A stretch of 64,000 bases of DNA from JBMOLK01 sp049325575 (GTDB lineage Bacteria > Bacillota > Clostridia > Acetivibrionales > Acetivibrionaceae): assembly GCA_049325575.1 (NCBI GenBank), contig JBMOLK010000128.1:21270-85269 (forward strand), read 5' to 3'. A model generated the notes under the pieces. That model had not been told where the DNA came from and made no database searches. It saw only the letters and a program-made list of their open reading frames with translations. This document shows positions 46,464 to 54,551 of this stretch, piece after piece; positions within the stretch are counted from its first letter, which is position 1, and every line of letters begins with the position of its first letter. A program made the translations under genes and the position numbers.

Positions 46464-46564
46464 GTTATGCCTGCATGCAGAAAAAAGGTGCCTTTAAAAA
46501 TTGAATATGGAAATATCTTTAACTTGCTGGACTTACCGGCAGGATGGACTAGAGGAGATTCAAT

Positions 46565-47059
46565 ATGCTAAACGTGTTTGACGCTATTTGTACACAGATC
46601 AGCAATGCTTTTCCGGAAGCAAAGATCTATTTTACCGGAGTAGACAGCAGCGTGGAAGTATCTATAAATAGTACCCTTCCGGAGGGAAGTAAAGGAGCGG
46701 AAAGAAGCTTTGATGTTCCAAGTATGATAATAACGCTTAAGGGGTATAAGCTTTCAGATTTGAACAGGTTTATGTATTTGGAGAAATTAGCTTTTAGAAT
46801 AACTATGCATTTTTACTCAAATATACTGGACCGGGCTGAAGGTGAGAAACAAATTGAGAAGTTTGTGAAGTTAAAAGAGCTTTTTAGTACTGGATTATTG
46901 CTAAGCGACGGTTCTAGAGTTCATTTAGACCACCTTGAAGCGGGAATGAGCCAGCAGGATATGTTTCTAGTTGTCTATCTTGAACGTACATTGCAAAAAG
47001 AGATTGATGAGGATTACGACACTATGAAGACACTGGTGTACAACCAAAAGTTAATTTAA
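46565..47059 (+). CDS. Putative tail terminator/completion protein
   Basis: A 164-residue soluble protein that opens the tail module, directly before the sheath gene. In PBSX-like and diffocin-like clusters this position holds the tail terminator or head-tail joining protein (XkdJ-like). The N-terminal part has the small alpha/beta look of that group (FDAICTQISNAFPEAKIYFTG, then SFDVPSMIITLKG). I could not recognise a firm signature, so the call leans on position and size. The ATG at 46565 follows AGAGGAG. The sheath gene follows after 13 bases. Confidence 0.55.
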   Translation: MLNVFDAICTQISNAFPEAKIYFTGVDSSVEVSINSTLPEGSKGAERSFDVPSMIITLKGYKLSDLNRFMYLEKLAFRITMHFYSNILDRAEGEKQIEKFVKLKELFSTGLLLSDGSRVHLDHLEAGMSQQDMFLVVYLERTLQKEIDEDYDTMKTLVYNQKLI

Positions 47060-47072
47060 GGAGGAATTGTTT

Positions 47073-48137
47073 ATGGGTTTACCAAAAATCAGTATTGCAT
47101 TTAAGACTGCAGGAATAACAGCAATCAAGAGAGGCGAGAGGGGCATTGTAGCACTTATATTAAAAGATTCTGCCAAGACTGGTACATTTGTGATGTCAGA
47201 TGTAAGTGAAATACCTGAAGGCATTAGTGATTACAACAGGGAACAGATCCTGTTGGCAATGATGGGAACGGCAAATCCTCCTAAGAGGGTAATTGCTTAT
47301 GTTCTTCCAGCTGCTGCCACAAACTATGATGCTGCCATGAACTATCTCGAAACAATTAAATGGGATTACCTTGCTATACCGGGAATAGCAGATGCTGATG
47401 TGACTACAGTAGCCACCTGGATCAAACAACTCCGCAGCACAAAGGATAAAAAAATAAAAGCGGTATTGCCTAAGTGTGAAGGTGACAATGAAGGAATAGT
47501 TAATTTTGTTACTGATGAAATAAAGGTGGGCGAAAAGACTTATACAGCCAGTGATTACTGCTCAAGAATGGCCGGAATACTTGCGGGTATGCCGCTTACA
47601 ATCTCGGCAACCTATCAGGTGCTTACTGAAGTTGATGATGTACCTCACTTAAAAGACACAGAACTAAATAAAGGAATAGATAATGGAGAACTGATACTGT
47701 ATCATGACGGCGAAAAAGTAAAAATAGCACGTGCCGTAAACAGCTTTGTATCTGCAACAAAGGATAAGGGAGAGGACTTTAAGAAGATAAAGATCGTTGA
47801 TATCCTTGATCTTATTCATCAGGATATAAAGAAAACTGCAGAGGATTATTACATAGGAAAGGTAGCCAACAGCTATGACAACAAGTGCCTTCTCATATCT
47901 GCCATACAGGCATATTTTGAAGCACTGGAGCTTGATGGGTTATTGGATACAGGAAAGAACCAGGTGTTTATTGATATTCTTGCCCAAAGTAATTATCTGA
48001 AAGGTATTGGTGTTGATGTCAGCAACATGAGTGAACAGCAAATCAAGGAAGCAAATACAAAAGACAAGGTATTCCTTTCTGCCAATATCAAACCGTTGGA
48101 TGCAGTAGAAGATATCACACTAAGTGTAACTCTATAA
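47073..48137 (+). CDS. Contractile tail sheath protein (XkdK-like)
   Basis: A 354-residue sheath subunit, about the size of the PBSX/diffocin sheath and shorter than the phage T4 one. Family landmarks are the GLPKISIAFK start, the insertion region with AAATNYDAAMNYLETIKWDYLA in outline (KWDYLAIPG), SRMAGILAGMPLTISAT, and the C-terminal FLSANIKPLDAVEDITL that forms the intersubunit strand. Stacked rings of this protein surround the tube and shorten on contact, driving the tube into a target cell. I chose the ATG at 47073 behind AAGGAGG. The tube gene follows after 14 bases. Confidence 0.92.
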   Translation: MGLPKISIAFKTAGITAIKRGERGIVALILKDSAKTGTFVMSDVSEIPEGISDYNREQILLAMMGTANPPKRVIAYVLPAAATNYDAAMNYLETIKWDYLAIPGIADADVTTVATWIKQLRSTKDKKIKAVLPKCEGDNEGIVNFVTDEIKVGEKTYTASDYCSRMAGILAGMPLTISATYQVLTEVDDVPHLKDTELNKGIDNGELILYHDGEKVKIARAVNSFVSATKDKGEDFKKIKIVDILDLIHQDIKKTAEDYYIGKVANSYDNKCLLISAIQAYFEALELDGLLDTGKNQVFIDILAQSNYLKGIGVDVSNMSEQQIKEANTKDKVFLSANIKPLDAVEDITLSVTL

Positions 48138-48151
48138 GGAGGTAGCCAGAG

Positions 48152-48586
48152 ATGAATGCAAAGAGAATAATTAACGGGACATGGGGAGAAATATGGCTTG
48201 ATGATGATAAGGTAAGTGAGTGTAAAGGCTTGCAGGCGAAGATAGAGATACAAAAGGAAGATGTTAAACTATGCGGGCAGGCAGCCCAGGATACCAAGAT
48301 TATGGGCTGGAAAGGAAAGGGAACACTTAAGCTTTATAAAACCAATTCAAGACTTGCCCTAAAGATAAAAGATGATGTTTTGAAAGGTGGAAAGGATATC
48401 AGGTTTAAAATCATTTCAAAGCTGGCGGACCCAGATGCGGCAGGAGCAGAAAGAGTGGTAATCAAAAATGTAAGTTTCGATGATTTGACACTTGCCGATT
48501 GGGAAGCGGCAAAAAGCGGTGAAGTAGATGCGCCCTTCACATTTACTGATTTTGATTACCTTGATGTTATACAGCCGGAAGAATAA
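48152..48586 (+). CDS. Tail tube protein (XkdM-like)
   Basis: A 144-residue tube subunit with the XkdM/phi-tail-tube fold signature: NGTWGEIWLDDDKVSECKG in outline at the N-terminus (GTWGEIWLDDD), then WKGKGTLKLYK and ISKLADPDAAGAERVVIKN. Hexameric rings of this protein form the inner tube that is pushed out when the sheath contracts. RBS AAGGAGG precedes the ATG. A perfect hairpin spans the stop codon. Confidence 0.92.
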   Translation: MNAKRIINGTWGEIWLDDDKVSECKGLQAKIEIQKEDVKLCGQAAQDTKIMGWKGKGTLKLYKTNSRLALKIKDDVLKGGKDIRFKIISKLADPDAAGAERVVIKNVSFDDLTLADWEAAKSGEVDAPFTFTDFDYLDVIQPEE

Positions 48587-48596
48587 TTCTTCCGGC
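48574..48596 (+). terminator. Hairpin centred on the tube gene stop codon
   Basis: GCCGGAAGAA (48574-48583) and TTCTTCCGGC (48587-48596) pair exactly; the TAA stop is the loop. Only CTTTAG follows, so it may be a partial terminator or an RNA-stabilising end for the abundant sheath-tube transcript. Confidence 0.6.
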
Positions 48597-48685
48597 CTTT
48601 AGTTGGTCTCTTAAATTGAAATGAAAGAGACAAAATCCAGTGCTCCTGCCGGGTAAGGAATTTTACTAAATGGAGGTATGTATTT

Positions 48686-49090
48686 ATGAACCTTACAGAA
48701 ATGCTTTTAGCAAGCGATATAAATGAATTCAGGATGCCAGAAAAAGAACTTGAGATTAAAAGGCTTAGCAATTTTTATAAGCAGCCTTTTATTATTACCT
48801 TCCGTGCCATAAAACCTGATGAAGAGGAGGAAATACAAAGGGACTGTATGACCATCACCAAGGATGGAGTTAATCTGGATTCCTCCAGGATGAAATATCT
48901 TACGGTGGCAAAATGCCTTCTAAATCCTGATGTAAGGAATAAAGAGCTTCAGAAGAAATTTAATGCGGAAAACTATATGGAACTCATAAAGAAGCTTTTT
49001 CTCATAGGAGAGGTTTCGGCAGTATATGATCAGATTCAGGAGTTAAGCGGATATGGAAAGGACAAGGTTGAAGAGGTAAAAAACTCATAA
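48686..49090 (+). CDS. Tail assembly chaperone, zero-frame product (XkdN-like)
   Basis: A 134-residue acidic/basic protein in the XkdN position between tube and tape measure, the site of the G-type chaperone in lambda-like tails. It binds the tape measure and gathers tube subunits during assembly. The composition is typical (MNLTEMLLASDINEF start, FRAIKPDEEEEIQ in the middle). The ATG at 48686 follows TGGAGG. The last codons are GTA AAA AAC TCA TAA, which form a frameshift site, so a minority of ribosomes should make the longer product listed separately. Confidence 0.87.
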   Translation: MNLTEMLLASDINEFRMPEKELEIKRLSNFYKQPFIITFRAIKPDEEEEIQRDCMTITKDGVNLDSSRMKYLTVAKCLLNPDVRNKELQKKFNAENYMELIKKLFLIGEVSAVYDQIQELSGYGKDKVEEVKNS

Positions 49091-49290
49091 GCAGGGATAG
49101 GATGACCTATCTCTGCTACAGGAATTGGCAAAAGGGCATACTGCCAGGGATAACCCGCAACCTGCCTGTAGGTGAGAAAATAGTGCTTGAGGCTTTTATC
49201 AGGTATGAGGATGAACAAAAGGATGAAGCTGTCAGGGAAATATGTGAGGCAGAAATGGCATGTCCATATATGCTGTTAAATTTACTTTAA
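48686..49290 (+). CDS. Tail assembly chaperone, predicted -1 frameshift fusion
   Basis: Slippage by one base at A AAA AAC (49078-49084) moves ribosomes into a frame that is open from CTC at 49084 to TAA at 49288-49290. It gives a fusion of about 201 residues: 133 from the zero frame plus 68 from the -1 frame, the last part reading CYRNWQKGILPGI and so on. The downstream frame also has its own ATG at 49102, but it has no ribosome binding site and lies inside the hairpin. This is the G/GT arrangement of phage lambda and other long-tailed phages, where the G to GT ratio matters for tail assembly. The fusion is inferred from the RNA signal, not observed. Confidence 0.82.
49078..49116 (+). promoter_or_regulatory. 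Programmed -1 ribosomal frameshift signal
   Basis: The slippery heptamer A AAA AAC is in the correct phase (codons AAA, AAC). Six bases later a stem of 11 pairs forms between GCAGGGATAGG (49091-49101) and CCTATCTCTGC (49106-49116), with one G-T wobble and an ATGA loop. Confidence 0.85.
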
Positions 49291-49375
49291 GGTTACCGGG
49301 TAGGTTGGTCATTAAATGGAAATTGTTTCTACAATTATTAATTTTACCGTGCTAGAGGGACAAGGTGGTGAGGAC

Positions 49376-50989
49376 ATGGAAGCAGTAATAGGTTTAAACC
49401 GTAATGTAGATATTGTTATCAGTTATATAGAAAGAAACAGGCATAAGATTGATACAGCTATGAAAATGCTTGATGAAGCAAGTAAAAAGGTTTGTTTACC
49501 CGCAATAGAGATAGTAGATAAAACCAAGGGCAAACTTACAGCCGTCCAAAAAAGTTTTAAGGCTATTGACAAAAAAGTATTTACTCCAGTACTGGATGTA
49601 GTGGATAAGACAAAAGACAAAATTATGGATATTCAAAAGGGAATTAAAGATCTGGATAAAAAAGTCTTAAGTCCCATTATTAAAATTACCGGAGGGTATA
49701 ACAGCAAACTGAAATTCCTGCAGGATGGACTAAATGCACTTGACAACAAAGTATTTAGTCCGGCCATAGAAATAATAGATAAGACAACTGCCAAAATAAA
49801 AGGTGTTCAGGAAGGACTCAAGGCAATAAATAATGCAGTTGTCAAACCTGTAATAGAGCTGGTGGACGGAACAAAGGATGCCATTAAGTCCATTAAAGAT
49901 GGATTTGATTTCATTAGCAGTTCAGGTACAAAGGTATTTGATGTAGTTAGTAAATCTGCATCTTCCTTTAAAGCAGTACTTGGCATGGCAAAAATTGAAA
50001 CCATAAAAGCTACACTTGCACAATGGGGATTCAATGCAGCTATACTTGCAAATCCTGTAACCTGGATAGTTGTGGGCGTTATTGCACTGATTGCTGCAAT
50101 CGTACTGATGATTAAGAATTGGGATAAGGTAAAAGCTGCAATATCCAAGGTTGTTTCGTGGATTAAAAGTATTTTCACATCTGTTGGCACCTGGCTTTCC
50201 AGCCACTGGAAAAAGGTCGTTACAGCTATACTCATGACTATGGGACCCATTGGATGGGGCATACTTGCACTCATCCGTCTTATCAGGACGAATTGGAATG
50301 CCATCAAGGAAACTGCAATATCGGTGTGGCAATCTGTAGCCGGATTTTTTACCGGCTTGTGGGAAGGTATCAAGGTTAAAGCTGTAGCTGCATGGAATAT
50401 GATTGGAGGGTTTATAACCGGTATTGGCGATAGCGTCAGGGGAGTATGGAACAATGTTATAAGCTGGCTTTCTGAAAAGTTCAATTGGATAAAAGAATTT
50501 ATAAATAAAATTTTGAATAACCCTGTATTTAAATTTATCACCAGCGGTGTAAAAAGTGTTATTGATATAGGAGGAAAGGTTATTACAGGAGTTTCCGACT
50601 GGGCATTCGGCAAAGATGGCAAACAGCCCAATAATGTATATAGACCCCAGCCAGGTAACAATAGAAGTGGAGCGAATCCTGCCGGAAACAAAAAACATAA
50701 TACCACTTCACCCGGATCAGCTAATAATCTGGTTATACAACGGGACAATCTGTACCAAACACCTGTGGACCGCCAAAGAGAGACACCGGTGCAACAATAC
50801 AAGAAGCATAATAATCTCAATAGAACCAACAAGGCTAATGGGGCAAACCAGGGCTCAAGCACAGTGAATATTACCATACCCAAGATTGCAGACAGCATTA
50901 TTGTACGTGAAGATGCAGATATTGATAAAATAACCAAGGCCATTGTGGCAAAACTAAAGCAGCATTCGGTAAATATGGGGGTGGCTTAA
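49376..50989 (+). CDS. Tape measure protein
   Basis: About 537 residues in the tape measure position after the chaperone. Residues about 42-180 are 29-residue tandem repeats of helix. A hydrophobic stretch of about 25 residues near 225-250 (NPVTWIVVGVIALIAAIV) and further amphipathic Trp-rich segments (WLSSHWKKVV, WNMIGGFITGIG) would let it insert into a target membrane. A Gln/Asn-rich tail (about 420-500) comes before the folded C-terminus. It sets tail length inside the tube and may be ejected. At roughly 0.15 nm per residue, a family rule, the length suggests a tail near 80 nm. I chose the ATG at 49376 behind AGGTGGTGAGG; a longer frame begins at 49316. Confidence 0.85.
   Translation: MEAVIGLNRNVDIVISYIERNRHKIDTAMKMLDEASKKVCLPAIEIVDKTKGKLTAVQKSFKAIDKKVFTPVLDVVDKTKDKIMDIQKGIKDLDKKVLSPIIKITGGYNSKLKFLQDGLNALDNKVFSPAIEIIDKTTAKIKGVQEGLKAINNAVVKPVIELVDGTKDAIKSIKDGFDFISSSGTKVFDVVSKSASSFKAVLGMAKIETIKATLAQWGFNAAILANPVTWIVVGVIALIAAIVLMIKNWDKVKAAISKVVSWIKSIFTSVGTWLSSHWKKVVTAILMTMGPIGWGILALIRLIRTNWNAIKETAISVWQSVAGFFTGLWEGIKVKAVAAWNMIGGFITGIGDSVRGVWNNVISWLSEKFNWIKEFINKILNNPVFKFITSGVKSVIDIGGKVITGVSDWAFGKDGKQPNNVYRPQPGNNRSGANPAGNKKHNTTSPGSANNLVIQRDNLYQTPVDRQRETPVQQYKKHNNLNRTNKANGANQGSSTVNITIPKIADSIIVREDADIDKITKAIVAKLKQHSVNMGVA
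49499..49921 (+). repeat. Tandem 29-residue (87-bp) repeats in the tape measure gene
   Basis: Repeats start at Pro codons at 49499, 49586, 49673, 49760 and 49847. Each reads Pro-x-hydrophobic-x-hydrophobic, then VDKTK-like, then a KxxLDKKVF-like end; the fifth decays after about 25 residues. Third and fourth copies are the most diverged and most conserved, respectively, relative to the first. Confidence 0.8.
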
Positions 50990-51601
50990 GTGGAGATCTC
51001 ATTAATACTTGGCAGCAGTAATGAAAAACTTGTATTGCCGGTGCCCCCGGAGGAGTTTACCATCCAGGAGGGAAACAACAATCAGATTGTAACAGTTGAA
51101 AATGTAGGGGAATTGAATTTTTTCGGAAAGCCAAAGCTTATATCCCTTACACTATCCAGTTTTTTTCCCAGCCAGTATTACCCCTTTTGTCTGACCAAAG
51201 AACTACTAAAACCTTATGGCTATGTGGAGCTGATAGAAAGATGGATGCAGGCAGGGAAGCCCTTGATACTGAACATAGAAAAGACCCGTTTCAATCTTAC
51301 ATGCTGTATAGAAAACTTTTCCTATGGAGAAAGGGATGGAAGCGGGGATGTATATTATACGTTGGAGTTTAAGGAGTACAGGATTATCAATACTAATGTA
51401 AAAGCCGCTGGTGAGAGCAGCTCAAACCTTAGGCAGCAGGTCAGGGAACCTGCTAAAACCCATATAGTCAAACCGGGAGATACGCTTTGGGCTATTGCAC
51501 AAAAGGAATATGGCAACGGGTCTAGATGGAAAGAGATTGCTTCAAAGAATGGAATAAAAGATCCAAAGAGGCTTCAGCCGGGACAGAGGTTGGTGTTGTA
51601 A
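50990..51601 (+). CDS. LysM baseplate protein (XkdP-like)
   Basis: A 203-residue protein. Its first 130 residues resemble the gp53/XkdP baseplate fold (VPPEEFTIQEGNNNQIVTVE and GSGDVYYTLEFKEYR are typical), and residues about 155-203 form a LysM domain (HIVKPGDTLWAIAQKEYG, then PKRLQPGQRLVL). In PBSX-like tails this protein joins tape measure and hub and may touch peptidoglycan. It starts at GTG 50990, one base after the tape measure stop, and the hub gene begins right after its own stop, so translation is tightly coupled. Confidence 0.9.
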   Translation: MEISLILGSSNEKLVLPVPPEEFTIQEGNNNQIVTVENVGELNFFGKPKLISLTLSSFFPSQYYPFCLTKELLKPYGYVELIERWMQAGKPLILNIEKTRFNLTCCIENFSYGERDGSGDVYYTLEFKEYRIINTNVKAAGESSSNLRQQVREPAKTHIVKPGDTLWAIAQKEYGNGSRWKEIASKNGIKDPKRLQPGQRLVL

Positions 51602-51602
51602 A

Positions 51603-52586
51603 ATGAAAGTATTTTATATATCACAGGACTGCAAATCAACGGAAATAACCAGCCTGTGCAGTAGTATTGAGTGGAGCGGCGATGTGCAGCAGGCAGCTAG
51701 AAAGGTTGAAATGGAAATTGTTGATTCAGCCTATGATAACAATATTCCCCATGTGGATATAACACCCGGAAGCAGGATTATCCTGATTGATAAAGAAGAC
51801 AGGGAAATCTTCCAGGGGTTTGTATTTATGCGTGAGAAGGATTTTGGCAGCCAGACAACAAAAATCCTTTGTTATGATGGGATGATTTACCTGACCAAAT
51901 CCAAGGCAAGTTACAATTTCCGTGATACAACAGCCGAACAGATGACAGGCAAGATATGTAAAGATTTTGGCATACCTGTCGGTACTCTTATGGCAACAGG
52001 TATAAAGCAAAGCCGGATATTCATATCCAAAACACCCTATGAAATAATTACAGAAGCATATGGTGAGGCGTCAAAACAAAGTAAAAAGATGTATGTTGCT
52101 GTCATGAAGGAAGGGAAACTTTTCATTGATCAAAAAGGAAGTCAGAAAGTCGATTATTTGTTGGACCCCGGAGCTAATATCTTAAGTTCCCGCTACAGTG
52201 AAAGCATTGAAAATATGATTAACACCGTGAAAGTTTATGATGATAAGGGAAATTTCGTAACAAAGAGGCAAAATGATGACTGGGTAAAGTTGTACGGCAT
52301 TTTGCAGGAGGCTTATCAGAAGGAATCCGGAAAGGACCCGGTGACTGTGGCAGACAATATGTTAAAGGGTATGGAGAGAAACGGTGAAATTGAGGCTTTA
52401 GGAAATATAAAGTGCATATCCGGAAATGCAATTGAGGTAAAGGAATGCTACAGCGGTATTAAAGGTCTTTTCTACATAAGCAGTGATAATCATTCCTGGA
52501 AGGATGGACTCTACACAATGAGGCTGACATTGGACTTTGATAAGGTATATCCAGGGAAGGGGGATGGCCGAAATGAAAATAAATAA
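51603..52586 (+). CDS. Tail hub protein (XkdQ-like)
   Basis: A 327-residue hub protein of the XkdQ/gp27-like group. It has a beta-rich first half (FYISQDCKSTEITSLCSSIEWSG in outline; PGSRIILIDKEDREIFQGFV region) and a C-terminal part with AGGxGM-type repeats absent. The segment RRAARKVE-like QQAARKVEMEIVD and the SRYSESIENMINTVKVYDD stretch are characteristic. It forms the trimeric centre of the baseplate through which the tube passes. The ATG lies one base after the LysM gene stop. The next gene starts before this one ends. Confidence 0.85.
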   Translation: MKVFYISQDCKSTEITSLCSSIEWSGDVQQAARKVEMEIVDSAYDNNIPHVDITPGSRIILIDKEDREIFQGFVFMREKDFGSQTTKILCYDGMIYLTKSKASYNFRDTTAEQMTGKICKDFGIPVGTLMATGIKQSRIFISKTPYEIITEAYGEASKQSKKMYVAVMKEGKLFIDQKGSQKVDYLLDPGANILSSRYSESIENMINTVKVYDDKGNFVTKRQNDDWVKLYGILQEAYQKESGKDPVTVADNMLKGMERNGEIEALGNIKCISGNAIEVKECYSGIKGLFYISSDNHSWKDGLYTMRLTLDFDKVYPGKGDGRNENK

Positions 52587-53040
52587 TCCTTATACGGAAA
52601 TGATTGGTATGATGAGAGAGCACGGCTCAAAGTATAATCCCCCTTCCATACATCTTGCTGAAGTATTGGCTCCCCCTCCAGACCTTATAATCAAGCTTGG
52701 TGACATACAGGTTGATAAGAATAACATATTGATAGCAGATTACCTGCTTTCGGAATATAAAAGAGCATACTATGCAAACGGAAGGATAATATTTAACGAT
52801 GGAGATTGTGGGGGAATAACCAAAGAGGCGTGCAGTCATCCCCACTCCCATCTTATGTCAACTATTGAAGTGGATACCACGGATTATCATATTGAAGGCG
52901 GGGGAGAGAGCGGTGACGACAAATACCTATGGTTTAAGGATACCCTAAAAAAGGGTGATTTGCTTGCAGTCATGCCTACTTGCGACATGCAGGTTTATAT
53001 TGTACTGGCAAGGGTGGTCAGTCCTGATGCATTTGTATAA
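52564..53040 (+). CDS. DUF2577 baseplate protein (XkdR-like)
   Basis: About 158 residues with the DUF2577 look: PPSIHLAEVLAPPPDLIIKLGDI, an extended hydrophobic middle, and a C-terminal LKKGDLLAVMPTCDMQVYIVLARV that forms an OB-like barrel. In PBSX-like tails this protein sits by the hub and is thought to be a spike or spike-like part. The start is either the ATG at 52564 or that at 52573; the purine run at 52553-52563 suits both. It overlaps the end of the hub gene by about 23 bases. Confidence 0.82.
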   Translation: MAEMKINNPYTEMIGMMREHGSKYNPPSIHLAEVLAPPPDLIIKLGDIQVDKNNILIADYLLSEYKRAYYANGRIIFNDGDCGGITKEACSHPHSHLMSTIEVDTTDYHIEGGGESGDDKYLWFKDTLKKGDLLAVMPTCDMQVYIVLARVVSPDAFV

Positions 53041-53057
53041 AAAGGTGGTGAAAACGG

Positions 53058-53483
53058 ATGAGCGAGAATATATTTCCCTTTGTCAGCTACCAGAAGGCAA
53101 AAGAATATGTTGGACAAAAAACCATACCCAGAGAATATGCCTGGGATTTTAATAATAATAATTTTATCCTTGAAAATGGGAGGATAAAAATTCTTGAAGG
53201 AGCTGAGGCTTTAAAGGTCTGGATTTGCAAGATGCTCAAAACACCAAGGTACAGATATTTGATCTACTCGTGGAATTACGGAAGCGAATTGGAAGAGCTT
53301 ATTGGTAAAGGGCATGCTTCCAGTACTGTTCAGAATGAGGTTAAGAGGCTGCTTCAAGACGCTCTGGCCATAAATTCCAACATTAAAGGTGTTGAAAACG
53401 TAAATCTGACATTCCAGAGGGACAGGCTTGATATTAGCTTTACGGCGGTTACTGATTACGGGGAGGTGATAATAAATGTATGA
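53058..53483 (+). CDS. DUF2634 baseplate wedge protein (XkdS, gp25-like)
   Basis: A 141-residue protein with the gp25/lysozyme-like wedge fold features: ALKVWICKMLKTPRYRYLIYSW, GSELEELIGK, and IEDALxxN-like VKRLLQDALAINSNIKGVENV. In T4, gp25 links sheath to baseplate. RBS AAAGGTGGTG precedes the ATG. It overlaps the next gene by eight bases. Confidence 0.88.
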   Translation: MSENIFPFVSYQKAKEYVGQKTIPREYAWDFNNNNFILENGRIKILEGAEALKVWICKMLKTPRYRYLIYSWNYGSELEELIGKGHASSTVQNEVKRLLQDALAINSNIKGVENVNLTFQRDRLDISFTAVTDYGEVIINV

Positions 53484-54549
53484 ACAATATACAAAGCAAT
53501 TTTTGGAAAAGCGGATGCTGGATCGTATAAATTCCGACATTGACAAATCCGAAGGCTCCTTTACCTACGATGCTCTATCACCAGCGGCGGTGGAACTGGC
53601 CCAAACATATATCGAGCTTGACGGTATACTGGAAAAAGCTTTTGCCCAGACGTCCTATGGTGAATGGCTTGAAAAACGGGCAGCAGAATACGGCGTTTAC
53701 CGTAAACCCGGGACCTGTGCTTATGGAACAATTACGTTTTACGGAGCGGATGGGACAATCATACCGGCAGGTACATTGGTTCAGACCAAGGCAGGGTTGC
53801 AGTACGCCACCTTGAAACAGTCAGTAATTACAAGTGGTTATACGACTGTTGAAATAGAGGCGGTTTTAGAGGGGACGCAATACAATATTCCTGCAAAGTT
53901 TATTTCAGATTTGCCTGTACAGCTAACGGGGATAACAAGCCTGGAAAACCTGAACCCCATAACCGGGGGAACAGATATTGAAACTGAAAGCGACTTTCTT
54001 CAAAGACTGCTCTTAAAAGTGAGAAAGCCGGCAACCAGCGGCAACATACATCATTACAAGCAATGGGCCCTTGAAGTACCCGGAATAGGAGATGCAATAG
54101 TTTTTCCCTTATGGAAAGGACCGGGGACAGTAAAGATCATTGTAATTGACAGCAACAGGCAGCCCATCCATCCTGAAGGTGATCTGATGAAGAGAGTAAC
54201 AGGTTATATTGAAGACAATAGGCCAGTAGGAGCAATGGTTACTGTAGACTCTGCAAAAAAGCTGGAGATTAATATAACAGCAGCTGTAGAATTAAAAAAC
54301 GACTATACCATTGATTCAGTACGGCAGGAATTCAGAATGAAGCTCATCTATTACTTAAAAGGAATCACCTTCATAGATGATCATATAAGTTACCTGCAAA
54401 TAGGTAAGATACTTCTAGAAACACCCGGCGTCAAGGAATGTCCCAGTATGACAGTCAATAATGGTACTGATGACGTAATATTGGAAGATGATCAATGCCC
54501 GGTTCTTAATGATATCATAATTACACAGCTTGCAGACCAGGGGGTGTAG
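53476..54549 (+). CDS. Baseplate J-like protein (XkdT)
   Basis: A 357-residue protein of the baseplate J family (T4 gp6-like). The signature stretch is the LDxAFAQTSYGEWLEKRAAEYGVYRKPG region (EKAFAQTSYGEWL, AAEYGVYRKPG), followed by the beta-rich insertion with ATxGTVTF-like CAYGTITFYGADG, then GGTDIETESDFLQRLL. It forms the ring that couples fibre binding to sheath contraction. RBS GGGGAGGTGA precedes the ATG. Confidence 0.92.
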   Translation: MYEQYTKQFLEKRMLDRINSDIDKSEGSFTYDALSPAAVELAQTYIELDGILEKAFAQTSYGEWLEKRAAEYGVYRKPGTCAYGTITFYGADGTIIPAGTLVQTKAGLQYATLKQSVITSGYTTVEIEAVLEGTQYNIPAKFISDLPVQLTGITSLENLNPITGGTDIETESDFLQRLLLKVRKPATSGNIHHYKQWALEVPGIGDAIVFPLWKGPGTVKIIVIDSNRQPIHPEGDLMKRVTGYIEDNRPVGAMVTVDSAKKLEINITAAVELKNDYTIDSVRQEFRMKLIYYLKGITFIDDHISYLQIGKILLETPGVKECPSMTVNNGTDDVILEDDQCPVLNDIIITQLADQGV

Positions 54550-54551
54550 TG

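Larger units (their letters stand above)
46241..46564. other. Leader region of the tail-like gene cluster
   Basis: No gene is supported here. It holds an extended -10 promoter (46403-46411) and, starting about 15 bases after the expected RNA start, an intrinsic terminator (46432-46463). The first tail gene begins 100 bases beyond it behind AGAGGAG. Confidence 0.5.

Noticed and set aside
49102..49290. Independent 62-codon gene after the tail chaperone
   Set aside because: It has no ribosome binding site, its ATG lies in the loop of a hairpin, and the frame continues upstream without a stop into the -1 frameshift site.
49807..50943. Long open frame (378 codons) on the minus strand across the tape measure gene
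   Set aside because: It has no ribosome binding site. Its composition is the mirror of a repeat-rich gene, and the plus-strand gene fits the operon. The same holds for the 258-codon minus frame at 49922-50698.
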